From Oscillibacter sp. MSJ-31 (GTDB taxonomy: Bacteria; Bacillota; Clostridia; Oscillospirales; Oscillospiraceae): a stretch of DNA of 64,000 nucleotides. Positions 33,873-40,883 of this stretch are shown piece after piece; the first letter of the stretch is position 1; each line of letters starts with the position of its first letter. Location of the stretch: the NCBI RefSeq assembly GCF_018918025.1, contig NZ_JAHLPT010000001.1, positions 310,001 to 374,000 of the forward strand, read 5' to 3'. Made by a program: the position numbers and the translations under genes. Under the pieces are notes generated by a model that did no database searches, had not been told where the DNA came from, and saw only the letters and a list, made by a program, of their open reading frames with translations.

Positions 33873-35536
33873 TAGTTCCGCTGCACCTCCTTGAGCTTTT
33901 TATAGCACAAATGCAGAAACGCCACGACAAGCATACCGGAAACAACGGTCTTATAGATCATGTAAACCGTCTGCATCTGAGCGCTGCTGACCGCCGACTT
34001 CAAATTATATTCACCGGCTGAAATAATGGTCTTATTCTGCCATTCGACCGCATCCCATCGCAAAACAGGCTCCTGCTCTTCAAGTGTAGCCACAGTGCCG
34101 ACAAAATCAGCAAGGACGGTAAACGGATAGGTCAGCAAGCCCATACGCCCCTGATATGTCGCTGTAATATCTGCGACAAACTCCGCAGCATAGCCCTCAC
34201 GGGGAACGAAAAGCGCCTTGATCTTCTCGGCAATGGCAGCGGGCAGAGCCGTGATTGCATCAATGATGCTTTGCAGCCAGCCCCAAAGCGTGGTGAAGAA
34301 AGCGCCTATCTTCTCCGCAATGGCGGCAGGGATGCCCTTGATGCTCTCCCAAATATTGGCGAGCGTTCCGGGCAACTCTTTGATTTTCTCGAAGATTTGC
34401 GGAATATATGGCAGATAGGGCTTTGCATCCTCGTCCGTGCCGGTATTGCCGCCTGACTCCGTACCGGCAAGGTCGAGCGTAGGAGCTAAGGTATTGGCCT
34501 GAAGCTGGGCGAGAATCTGCTGCAATAAGCCCTCAATGGTCGTGGCCGTGCCGTCACCGACATCGGACAAGGTAGGGTTTGCAGCTTCCTCCCCCTCGGC
34601 AGGTAAGTCAATGGTGGGATTTTTATAGTAAGACGGAGCAAATACGGAAAGGCGGGAAAAAGACGACTCAGCACCCGTACCAGTAAAAACAATATCAATT
34701 CCGCCAAAACGCTTAACTTTAAAGCCGTCAACAGTGTCCCAATATTCCACAAACAAACCATACTTTATTTTTCCGTTTACATAAGGAGCAACATAGACCT
34801 TGCCGTCCACAAACTTAGAAACAGAAGAAGATCTTGTCAACGACCACTCACTGGAAGAAGCCGAAGAATAAGACCAAAAATTACCAGATGCATCAAGATA
34901 TGCTTTTGCCCAAGAAGTATTGGAAAAGCCAAAAATCAAAGATTCATCCCTTGTGCTCGGCAAATCATAGATATTAAAAACAGGTGTACCTAAGCTATAA
35001 ACCGAACTACTTGTATATGAAGAAAGAGCAAACGGAATTTCACCATCAAGCAGATACCCCAAGCTCGAATCATAATGCATTTGATAAAACTTTACACTTT
35101 CCACGGTCGAGACCGGAACGGAATCACCACCGGCAGTTACGCCTGTGTTAGAAGTAAGCCAAGTTGTAAACTCTGCAAATTTCCGAGCGATGGCGCGAGG
35201 AATCGCCAGCTTGCCCCCTGAAAAGGACAAAGCACCCAAAAGAGCGCTTGTATCCTCGAAGCCGAGCCATGCGGCAAAAGAGGAAGCGGCATTTTCGGCA
35301 GATTCGTTGAACTCGTTCCATTTGTCGGTCAGGCCCTGCGCCAATTCACTGCTGGTCATGCCGTTATTGGAGAAGATAAGGCCGCAGCCACCAGCAAAGG
35401 CCGAGAGCAAAGCGCCAATGACCACGGCATCATCCACGCCGGCAAGGGCCTCGGCTTGTGGCGGACGATAGGCGAACACGCCGAGGGTGAGGGTGAAGCA
35501 GAGGGCAAGAGCTATGTATCTGTTTGTATTCTTCAT
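33872..35536 (-). CDS. Inovirus spike/adsorption protein (pIII-like)
   Basis: Protein of 554 residues with a signal peptide (IALALCFTLTLGVFAYR), a large external region rich in Ser, Tyr and Gly, an amphipathic helical part (about 355-450) and a C-terminal membrane helix (YKTVVSGMLVVAFLHLCY) with a basic tail KKLKEVQRN. This is the layout of pIII-type tip proteins that bind the host and release the virion. It lies between two small membrane proteins. No homologous sequence is recognisable by eye, as is common for spikes. GC content is lower in the middle part, a sign of fast change. Confidence 0.75.
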   Translation of the reverse strand: MKNTNRYIALALCFTLTLGVFAYRPPQAEALAGVDDAVVIGALLSAFAGGCGLIFSNNGMTSSELAQGLTDKWNEFNESAENAASSFAAWLGFEDTSALLGALSFSGGKLAIPRAIARKFAEFTTWLTSNTGVTAGGDSVPVSTVESVKFYQMHYDSSLGYLLDGEIPFALSSYTSSSVYSLGTPVFNIYDLPSTRDESLIFGFSNTSWAKAYLDASGNFWSYSSASSSEWSLTRSSSVSKFVDGKVYVAPYVNGKIKYGLFVEYWDTVDGFKVKRFGGIDIVFTGTGAESSFSRLSVFAPSYYKNPTIDLPAEGEEAANPTLSDVGDGTATTIEGLLQQILAQLQANTLAPTLDLAGTESGGNTGTDEDAKPYLPYIPQIFEKIKELPGTLANIWESIKGIPAAIAEKIGAFFTTLWGWLQSIIDAITALPAAIAEKIKALFVPREGYAAEFVADITATYQGRMGLLTYPFTVLADFVGTVATLEEQEPVLRWDAVEWQNKTIISAGEYNLKSAVSSAQMQTVYMIYKTVVSGMLVVAFLHLCYKKLKEVQRN

Positions 35537-35539
35537 GAT

Positions 35540-35707
35540 TTACCTCCTCCAAAACAACGAGTAGAGAAACCATGCCGCAAGCATCACGCCGACCGCAAAG
35601 GTCACTTCCGTGAGCCGGTCAAGCGAGGCCGTGAGCGTTTCCAAATACGGTTCCAAATCTTCTATCGTCATGCCGACATACTCGGTATAGGTCACAATGT
35701 CTCCCAT
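35540..35707 (-). CDS. Small inovirus membrane protein
   Basis: 55 residues, ATG 35707, stop 35540. An acidic helix (EDLEPYLETLTASLDRL) precedes a membrane helix (VTFAVGVMLAAWFLYSLFW) ending in RR. Strong AAAGGAGCG upstream. It overlaps the upstream gene by TAATG. Likely a minor virion or assembly protein (pVII/pIX class by size); no direct proof. Confidence 0.65.
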   Translation of the reverse strand: MGDIVTYTEYVGMTIEDLEPYLETLTASLDRLTEVTFAVGVMLAAWFLYSLFWRR

Positions 35708-35847
35708 TAGAACCGCACACGCTCCTTTCCAGTCACCATGCCGACAAAGGCATTGAATAGACGGCTTGCAAGGCCGCAGGCAATGACCAGCGGGCAGCTG
35801 ACGCCCATAAAGCCGACGAGCGTATCAATCACGCTTTGATAATCCAT
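35707..35847 (-). CDS. Small inovirus membrane protein
   Basis: 46 residues, ATG 35847 behind AAGGAGGGGG, one hydrophobic segment (DTLVGFMGVSCPLVIACGLA) and a basic C-terminus. It overlaps the end of the Zot gene by 19 bases and the next gene by TAATG. Probably a minor virion protein; assignment by position. Confidence 0.62.
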   Translation of the reverse strand: MDYQSVIDTLVGFMGVSCPLVIACGLASRLFNAFVGMVTGKERVRF

Positions 35848-36671
35848 TTGTCCCCCTCCTTATCCTGAATTTGCTTTTCCGCGCCAACAAATTTGCCGCG
35901 CTCCACAACACGCGACGTATCATACCGCGCATACATGGACGGTGAATGAAACCATACAAATTTCTCCTTGACCTCCCCTGAAATATTCGTGCCGGTGCTG
36001 TCATCGCTCTCCAAGCTGTCGCGGTCCAGCAGAGCATTGACCTGAATACAACCCATGTAATTCTTGCAGAGCATAACGCTTGAAAACTGTTCCCGCAGCG
36101 GCTTTGCCATACGACCGAACACCTGCGAGGTCGCAACAATATGCTTTCTCTGCTTCCGCTGCTGACTGATCTGCGTGATAACTTCAATGTTGATGTTCTT
36201 GCTTTCGAGACTGTTCATATAAAGCTGTATCTCATCCACGAAGAAGATCACGCCGCACTCACCGTTGCTATACCGTTTGAAATCATCGTTGTCGCAGAAC
36301 TCGAAAACACGGTTTTCTGCAAGGTATCGCTGCTCATACTCCGCAAAGACCTCCTCCGACATTTCAAATTTACCGTCTTTGATGAAGTCTGTTTTATCCT
36401 GATTGACAAGCCACTCAAAGAAGGTAACAATGGGATAATCGGCAAGGGCCACATTGGTCACAAGCTTTGCATGAGGATAAGCGTCCAGTAGCTTATAGAC
36501 GTAATTGACCGCCGAGAGCGTCTTTCCCGTACCCTGGCCGCCGACGAAGATCGCCAAACCGTCCGGATCAAAATAATCCGGGTGAGCGCGTCGGAAACCG
36601 GCCTTATAGCGCAGCCAGTCGCGCAGGATAACAGGCCGCTTGCTCTCGCGGCACAATTCTTTTTCCAGCAT
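35829..36671 (-). CDS. zot: Zot/pI-like phage assembly ATPase
   Basis: Protein of 280 residues with the Zot/pI core: Walker A GGQGTGKT (residues 44-51), Walker B VIFFVDEIQLYM, then TSQVFGRMAKPLREQ. Such inner-membrane-associated ATPases drive extrusion of filamentous phage. ATG 36671 is chosen because GGAGGT lies 8 bases upstream. Unlike many Zot proteins there is no obvious C-terminal membrane helix; the C-terminus ends soon after RYDTSRVVERGKFVG. In a Gram-positive host no outer-membrane secretin is needed. This gene is the best marker of the inovirus. Confidence 0.9.
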   Translation of the reverse strand: MLEKELCRESKRPVILRDWLRYKAGFRRAHPDYFDPDGLAIFVGGQGTGKTLSAVNYVYKLLDAYPHAKLVTNVALADYPIVTFFEWLVNQDKTDFIKDGKFEMSEEVFAEYEQRYLAENRVFEFCDNDDFKRYSNGECGVIFFVDEIQLYMNSLESKNINIEVITQISQQRKQRKHIVATSQVFGRMAKPLREQFSSVMLCKNYMGCIQVNALLDRDSLESDDSTGTNISGEVKEKFVWFHSPSMYARYDTSRVVERGKFVGAEKQIQDKEGDKWIIKA

Positions 36672-36741
36672 TTTCCATACCTCCAAAAGCATTAAAAAAG
36701 GGAGCGTGAAGCCGAACGGATTCACGCCCCCAGCGCGAGGG

Positions 36742-36945
36742 TTAGACGCTGATTTTGCCCTTCTTCAGCGCACTGGAGAAAGAACGAACGACCTTGCGAC
36801 CACCGAACCAAGCAAGAACGAACGCCATTCCGGCGCCGACACAGCTACCGATCAGAGTAAGGACATCACTCGCGGAGACGGAACTCTGAAGAGTAGAGAG
36901 CAGGGACGCGACATTGAAAACGGCCTGACTGGTCTCTTGAAACAC
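36742..36945 (-). CDS. Inovirus major coat protein (pVIII-like)
   Basis: Protein of up to 67 residues: an amphipathic N-terminus, a long membrane helix (VLTLIGSCVGAGMAFVLAWFGG) and a basic C-terminus (RKVVRSFSSALKKGK). This charge pattern is typical of filamentous-phage coat proteins, in which the basic tail contacts the DNA. It lies directly upstream of zot. The first usable start is GTG 36945, which overlaps its own AGGAAGGA site, so the true start may be different. No clear cleavable signal peptide is seen. Confidence 0.8.
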   Translation of the reverse strand: MFQETSQAVFNVASLLSTLQSSVSASDVLTLIGSCVGAGMAFVLAWFGGRKVVRSFSSALKKGKISV

Positions 36946-36964
36946 TCCTTCCTGTAATTAGAAT

Positions 36965-36983
36965 AAAAAGGGAAGCTCCCTTT
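36965..36983 (-). terminator. Short terminator between tRNA-Glu and coat gene
   Basis: AAAGGGA / TCCCTTT with a 3-base loop and T-rich tail on the minus strand, immediately after the tRNA. Confidence 0.6.
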
Positions 36984-36984
36984 A

Positions 36985-37058
36985 TGGTTGCGGGAAGTGG
37001 ATTCGAACCACTATTTCAAGGGTGAGAACCTTGCGAGCTGCCATTACTCCATCCCGCC
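36985..37058 (-). tRNA. tRNA-Glu (CTC), phage-encoded
   Basis: 74 bases including an encoded CCA. The anticodon loop TTCTCAC (anticodon at 37024-37026) has a 5-bp stem CAAGG/CCTTG; the T-arm is AGTGG-TTCGAAT-CCACT; the D-arm is short. The acceptor stem has one mismatch at the first pair (G1 opposite A72), other pairs are good. It lies inside the inovirus between the coat gene and a nuclease-like gene. Confidence 0.85.
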
Positions 37059-37172
37059 ATATTGACCGACTAAGAGCCCAAACCTCCATCGGCAGCCATA
37101 GACGCAGAACCTATCATGCTACCATTGCGCCGATCCGCGATATATGATAAACTCCTTTCGAGGAGGGATAAA

Positions 37173-37700
37173 ATGCAACTTTTTATCATTGCTGCACTTC
37201 TTGGATTTATTTTCTTTGTCATTCAAGCAACTCAGAAGAAGCAGCCATCTACCGGAGCGCCAAAAACGGAAACCATTGAGGAGCTACCGAATGCGAATAC
37301 CCCGCTGCCCATCGCCGGAGCCTACCAAAAGAAATGGCTTTTGACCTACAACGAAAAGGATGCCTTCAAGAAGATCAAAGCAGTCACCGATGAAATCGGC
37401 TGCTATACGTTTTCCAAGGTGAGGCTGCTTGATCTGCTTGAACCAGTGAAGGGAAACACGAAGTACAAAACGTATTTCTACAAGGTACAGGCGAAGCACG
37501 TTGACTTCGTGATACTGGACGAAAAGCTCGTCGCCCGCTGTGTCGTCGAGCTGGATGACGCCAGCCATGACGTCGAGGACCGGAAGAAACGCGACGCCTT
37601 TGTTGACGAGGTATTGCAGGGCGTCGGCTATCAGATCATCCATACCCGCGCCGTGACCGAAGAGGTACAGCGGCAGATACGCGAGATCATGAAAACTTAA
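37173..37700 (+). CDS. Membrane-anchored DUF2726 nuclease-like protein
   Basis: Protein of 175 residues on the strand opposite to its phage neighbours. An N-terminal membrane helix (LFIIAALLGFIFFVIQ) is followed by a linker and a DUF2726-type domain with VDFVILDEKLVARCVVELDDASHDV, which looks like the core of a PD-(D/E)xK-like nuclease fold, then KRDAFVDEVLQGVGYQIIH. ATG 37173 lies behind GAGGAGGG. It is probably cargo rather than a virion gene, for example interfering with other phages or DNA; function not known. Confidence 0.72.
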   Translation: MQLFIIAALLGFIFFVIQATQKKQPSTGAPKTETIEELPNANTPLPIAGAYQKKWLLTYNEKDAFKKIKAVTDEIGCYTFSKVRLLDLLEPVKGNTKYKTYFYKVQAKHVDFVILDEKLVARCVVELDDASHDVEDRKKRDAFVDEVLQGVGYQIIHTRAVTEEVQRQIREIMKT

Positions 37701-37704
37701 TCCA

Positions 37705-38724
37705 CTATGTAACACAGTTTTGCTGCAGCGCCAGCGCGCCGGCGTCAAAAACTGTGTTACGCTTTTCTCCGAACAGTCTTTCGACCTTCTGACACAGCAC
37801 ATCAAAACGGTGCTGGTTGATAAGCCGCTCATACTTCGGATTCGGAGCAACTTCACGCTCTTGGATCATCCGCTCGAACTCATAGAGGCCGTACATCTGG
37901 ATGCAGGCATCAATGGCATTGCCGGCCTGATTGACCACATACCGCTTACAGCGTTCCTCGTTGTACTCCATGCCGGGCGCAGTGTAAATGCTGATCCGCT
38001 CGGCGTCCTCGACGAGGTTATACCAATAGTCTTTCATTGGCCAGCGCCATTTGTTGCTGTCGGTATCCGGTTCGACAAAGCGGAGGTAGTTGAGCAGCAC
38101 ACCGGCAAAGGCTTCACCGATCGGCAGCGGGATCATGCTGAACTGAATCGCACGATCATCGCGCATCTGAATCTCGACACGGTTCCAATGCTCGCCCTGC
38201 TTGCCACGTTCGGCAGCCTTATCGTAGATACGGACGAGTACCTTGCTTTGCGAGCTTCCGATTTGGATGCTTGTACCTTTGGAGCTGACGATGCACTCCC
38301 AATAGTCGGACTTGCTGACGTACATTCCGCATTGTGTATCCCGTGAGACTTCACCGACATCCAGTATGCCGGAATGGTCGTCATAGGCCACATCCAGACG
38401 AGTGATCTTCAAGCCGAAGGAGCGAATGAAGTCAAAGAGCTTTCGCCACTTCTTCATGGCGTCAGTTTCCAGCGTGGAGAGCGTTTCAAACGTGCGGCAG
38501 CCTTGACCGGACATTTCACACCAGACGCCCATATCGGGACGGCCGTTGTAGTGGATGGAGATGCAGGAAAAGTATTTGCGGTCCTGGTAACCCTTTGCGC
38601 CTTTGGTGTTCGTCCACGGCACATGGGAGAGACCGAGCGCATCTATGATCTGCTCAGGTGTATGTATTTTTGAGGTAAACGACAACCAGTCGTATAGAAC
38701 GATATTATCCGCTTTGCTATCCAT
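37705..38724 (-). CDS. Inovirus replication initiation protein
   Basis: Rolling-circle replication initiator of 339 residues, Rep_trans-like (replication initiation factor). Key stretches: YDWLSFTSKIHTPEQII near the start, GLKITRLDVAYDDHSG, and EIQMRDDRAIQF, WRWPMKDYWYNLVEDAE. It should nick the replication origin through a Tyr. Start ATG 38724 or the upstream in-frame ATG 38739; the ribosome site is weak for both. Its last codons lie inside palindrome D. The tandem GC hairpins in front of it may be its origin. Confidence 0.85.
   Translation of the reverse strand: MDSKADNIVLYDWLSFTSKIHTPEQIIDALGLSHVPWTNTKGAKGYQDRKYFSCISIHYNGRPDMGVWCEMSGQGCRTFETLSTLETDAMKKWRKLFDFIRSFGLKITRLDVAYDDHSGILDVGEVSRDTQCGMYVSKSDYWECIVSSKGTSIQIGSSQSKVLVRIYDKAAERGKQGEHWNRVEIQMRDDRAIQFSMIPLPIGEAFAGVLLNYLRFVEPDTDSNKWRWPMKDYWYNLVEDAERISIYTAPGMEYNEERCKRYVVNQAGNAIDACIQMYGLYEFERMIQEREVAPNPKYERLINQHRFDVLCQKVERLFGEKRNTVFDAGALALQQNCVT
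37709..37760. repeat. TAACACA palindrome D
   Basis: 52 bases with GTAACACAGTTTT / AAAAACTGTGTTAC arms and an inner GC-rich part similar to palindrome B. Lies where the DUF2726 gene and rep converge, overlapping the 3' end of rep. Confidence 0.85.
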
Positions 38725-38755
38725 AAAGAGTGCCCCCATGCCTCTTTTGTAGGTA

Positions 38756-38806
38756 GTGCCCCCCTGTTAGCGGGGGGGGCACGCCGGAGGGAGCTACCCT
38801 CCGGCG
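38756..38806. other. Tandem GC hairpins upstream of rep
   Basis: Two adjacent hairpins: GTGCCCCCC / GGGGGGCAC (38756-38782) and CGCCGGAGGG / CCCTCCGGCG (38782-38806). They lie between the ssDNA-binding gene and rep. In a single-stranded phage genome such structures often serve as origin or packaging signal. No T-run, so termination alone is less likely. Confidence 0.55.
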
Positions 38807-38825
38807 CTTTCTCGGGATCTGAAAC

Positions 38826-39158
38826 TTACAGGGAGATGGACTCCAACGAGACGACTTCGCCAGTGGAAACAGCCATTGCGACACGCTTCTTTTCGTCAAA
38901 GAAGAGATTGCAGACCTCCATCGGATTGATGTTCTTCCAAACAGCATCCGAAGCGCATCTGAGTTTCTGCGCCTTCAGGCCGCAGGCGGTGTAAGTATCC
39001 GACTTATAGGAGCTGACCGGCGAGAGGACGAAAAGCTGATAGTAAGGGCGCTGGACGTTGACTTTTTTGCCGTTGGCGTCCTCTTCCTCGGTATCCATTA
39101 GACCCTGTGCCCAACCTACCACGAGGTATTCATTTTCCTTGAAGCTGTATTCGCTCAT
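38826..39158 (-). CDS. Probable inovirus ssDNA-binding protein (gpV-like)
   Basis: Protein of 110 residues with beta-strand-rich sequence (YLVVGWAQGLMDTEEED, RPYYQLFVLSPVSSY). It is the first gene of the minus-strand phage series and directly precedes rep, the place and size of the gpV ssDNA-binding/replication-switch protein. No motif proves DNA binding. AAAGAGAGG precedes ATG 39158. Confidence 0.65.
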   Translation of the reverse strand: MSEYSFKENEYLVVGWAQGLMDTEEEDANGKKVNVQRPYYQLFVLSPVSSYKSDTYTACGLKAQKLRCASDAVWKNINPMEVCNLFFDEKKRVAMAVSTGEVVSLESISL

Positions 39159-39198
39159 ATAGAGCCTCTCTTTCTGCGCATATAGCGCTGCACAAAAT

Positions 39199-39238
39199 CA
39201 GTCCGGACAGAGCAGCCGCAAGGGTGCCGTCCGGACTG
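39199..39238. other. Inverted repeat inside the right end of the inovirus
   Basis: CAGTCCGGAC (39199-39208) and GTCCGGACTG (39229-39238), 20-base loop. It overlaps the right terminal repeat. Might bind the transposase or be a phage packaging hairpin. Confidence 0.5.
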
Positions 39239-39262
39239 TCCAATTTCATTTTAGAATCCGCC
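39235..39262 (-). repeat. Right terminal inverted repeat
   Basis: Contains ACTGTCCAATTTC, the exact inverse of the left inner 13 bases; overall 22 of 28 positions match the left end. Confidence 0.82.
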
Positions 39263-39276
39263 AAAATGAAAAAAAT
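39263..39276. repeat. Target-site duplication, right copy
   Basis: AAAATGAAAAAAAT, 22 bases before the -35 box of tRNA-Gln. Confidence 0.82.
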
Positions 39277-39298
39277 CCGGAAAATTGGCAATTAGTTC

Positions 39299-39326
39299 TT
39301 GACAAATGCAAAACCGCTGGTATAAT
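39299..39326 (+). promoter_or_regulatory. tRNA-Gln promoter
   Basis: TTGACA and TATAAT separated by 16 bases; the tRNA begins 25 bases downstream. Confidence 0.85.
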
Positions 39327-39350
39327 AACAAATGTTCGTCAAGCGAACAT

Positions 39351-39424
39351 AGCGGGATTGTGTAATGGTAGCACAGCGGACTCTGACTCCGTATGTGAGG
39401 GTTCGAATCCTTCTCCCGCTGCCA
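39351..39424 (+). tRNA. tRNA-Gln (CTG)
   Basis: 74 bases with encoded CCA. Acceptor stem AGCGGGA/TCCCGCT, anticodon loop CTCTGAC with anticodon CTG at 39383-39385, T-arm GAGGGTTCGAATCCTTC. Its 3' end is the attachment site of the following element. Confidence 0.96.
39402..39424 (+). repeat. attL core
   Basis: 23-bp copy from TTCGAATCC in the T-loop to the CCA end of tRNA-Gln, identical to 53710-53732. Confidence 0.93.
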
Positions 39425-39461
39425 AAGAACCGTGACTGAAAAGTTGCGGTTCTTTCTTTTT
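39424..39461 (+). terminator. Terminator after tRNA-Gln
   Basis: AAAGAACCG / CGGTTCTTT stem, 14-base loop, then CTTTTT. It is made of element DNA joined to the tRNA. Confidence 0.8.
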
Positions 39462-39524
39462 CTACATGATTTAGGCGCTTTTAACGCAGAAAAGTTGCGT
39501 TTGCATTTTCGCAGAATACGTTTT

Positions 39525-39543
39525 ACCCCTAAGTTTACCCCAA
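39525..39543 (+). repeat. Left integrase arm-type repeat
   Basis: ACCCCTAAGTTTACCCCAA, repeated exactly at 53585-53603 near the right end. Placement near both att sites suggests integrase or excisionase binding. Confidence 0.7.
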
Positions 39544-39570
39544 TTAAAAGTTTTACCCCCTAATGGGGAC

Positions 39571-39604
39571 AAAAGCAGCTCCGCCGATGCGAGATCGACG
39601 GAGC
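39571..39604 (-). terminator. Integrase terminator
   Basis: GCTCCGTCGAT / ATCGGCGGAGC hairpin on the minus strand followed by TGCTTTT, just after the integrase stop. Confidence 0.75.
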
Positions 39605-39608
39605 ATTT

Positions 39609-40883
39609 TCATGCCTTTTTGAGATTTTCAAAATACCCCTGCATCCGTGCGGCGCTATCTTCCTTCATGCGCTCTGAGACGTGACCGTAAACGTCTAACG
39701 TAAAAGCCGCGGTCGCATGGCCGAGATTTTCTTGCACAGTCTTCACGTCGTCACCGTTTTGCAGGGAGAGCACAGCGAAGGTGTGGCGCAGATCATGCAC
39801 GCGGGCATCCGGTGCTCCAGCCATAGCTGCGATCTTTTTATGATGGGCGTAGAGCCGTTGTGGGTGCAGATGGTCACCGAGGGTATTGGTAAAGACCAGC
39901 CGACAGGCGGCGTACTGCTTGGCGGGGTCTATCCAGTCCTGCCATAGATCACCGGCCTGTAAACGTCGCTGTGCTTGCTTGGAGCGGACAGCGCGCAGCA
40001 TATCCATAACAAAGGGAGCAGGGCGCAGAATGCGCGTCTTGTCGTTTTTGAGGGCGGCAAACTGGAAGCCTCCGGCCTCGGCGGGACGTTTCTGGAGCTG
40101 CTTACAGACTGTGACAGTGCCTTTCTTGAAGTCAACGCAATCCCAAGTCAAACCGGTCGCCTCCGCCTCACGCAGCCCGGTGAAAAGGATCACCTTCAAA
40201 ATGTCACCATAGTCATTATCGCTGTCTGCCGCGGAGAGGTAAGCTTTTACTTGTTCGTCCGTAAGCGGCATGATATGTGCTTTCTCAACACGGGGCAGGT
40301 CTACCATGTCGCAGGGATTGCGTGCGATGTAGCCCAGCTTTACGGCCTGAGAAAGGGCCTTTGTCAGAACACCGTGGACATTGCGCACAGTCTTTGCATT
40401 GAGTGGTGCAGTCTCCGTGACCATGACGCCTTTTTTCTTGATGATCTTGCCGTGCTTGTCCCTCTTCGGAACGGTGCGGCCGTTGGCAAGCAGATCATTA
40501 TAGAAGCCTTGAACGAGGTGTGGCGTGAGCTTGGAGAGCTTCACAGCACCGAGGGCCGGTTTGATGTGTGTGGCGATCTGTGCTTTGTAGGTCTTGACCG
40601 TGCCGTATTTCTGCGAGAGCAGATAATCGCTTTGCCAGATATCGAGCCACTGCGCAAGCGTCAGGCGCGTCGGCTCTATGTAAAGGCCATCGTCAACGGC
40701 CTTTAGCACGTCGCGCATAGCGGTCAACACTTCTTTCTGCGTGTTGCCGTAGAGGCTCCTGCGAATCGGTTTCCCCGTGCCGGGGTCTGTGCCGACGGTC
40801 ACGCGGGCCTCCCATCGGCCATCAGGCCGCTGCCGAATTGTACCGGCTCCAGACGCCGCGCGGGTATTACTCTTTCTTGGCAC
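39609..40883 (-). CDS. int: Tyrosine-recombinase integrase
   Basis: Integrase of 424 residues, Tn916/phage-type. N-terminal arm-binding domain (GTIRQRPDGRWEARVTVGTDPG), core-binding helical domain, and catalytic domain with Arg in FTGLREAEATGLTW, HDLRHTFAVL, and the Tyr in GHATAAFTLDVYGH. It recombines the tRNA-Gln site. It overlaps the repressor gene by 17 bases and is probably co-transcribed with it, so that lysogeny genes and integrase share one promoter. Confidence 0.95.
   Translation of the reverse strand: MPRKSNTRAASGAGTIRQRPDGRWEARVTVGTDPGTGKPIRRSLYGNTQKEVLTAMRDVLKAVDDGLYIEPTRLTLAQWLDIWQSDYLLSQKYGTVKTYKAQIATHIKPALGAVKLSKLTPHLVQGFYNDLLANGRTVPKRDKHGKIIKKKGVMVTETAPLNAKTVRNVHGVLTKALSQAVKLGYIARNPCDMVDLPRVEKAHIMPLTDEQVKAYLSAADSDNDYGDILKVILFTGLREAEATGLTWDCVDFKKGTVTVCKQLQKRPAEAGGFQFAALKNDKTRILRPAPFVMDMLRAVRSKQAQRRLQAGDLWQDWIDPAKQYAACRLVFTNTLGDHLHPQRLYAHHKKIAAMAGAPDARVHDLRHTFAVLSLQNGDDVKTVQENLGHATAAFTLDVYGHVSERMKEDSAARMQGYFENLKKA

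Larger units (their letters stand above)
31751..39262. mobile_element. Inovirus prophage organised as an IS30-type transposon
   Basis: A 7512-bp unit bounded by 28-bp imperfect inverted repeats and a 14-bp direct duplication. It carries an IS30 transposase and the standard filamentous-phage set: a putative ssDNA-binding protein, Rep, major coat, Zot/pI ATPase, small membrane proteins and spike. The size is right for an inovirus. Morphogenesis and replication genes are on the minus strand; the transposase, an RHH protein and a nuclease-like gene are on the plus strand. A tRNA-Glu gene is included. It lies between the aro operon promoter and the tRNA-Gln promoter. The inovirus identity follows from the gene set; mobility by the transposase is inferred from the ends. 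Confidence 0.88.

Noticed and set aside
37075-37142. Second tRNA on the minus strand beside tRNA-Glu
   Set aside because: A D-arm-like CAATGGTAGCA and a weak anticodon arm exist, but the acceptor and T-arm do not pair.
31800-37760. Palindromes A-D as integron attC sites
   Set aside because: Arm placement is similar, but the required RYYYAAC/GTTRRRY core is not met and no integron integrase is present.
39235-39276. Inovirus integration at a dif site by host XerCD
   Set aside because: No dif-like 28-mer is seen; the clear inverted ends plus duplication and the IS30 gene explain the insertion better.
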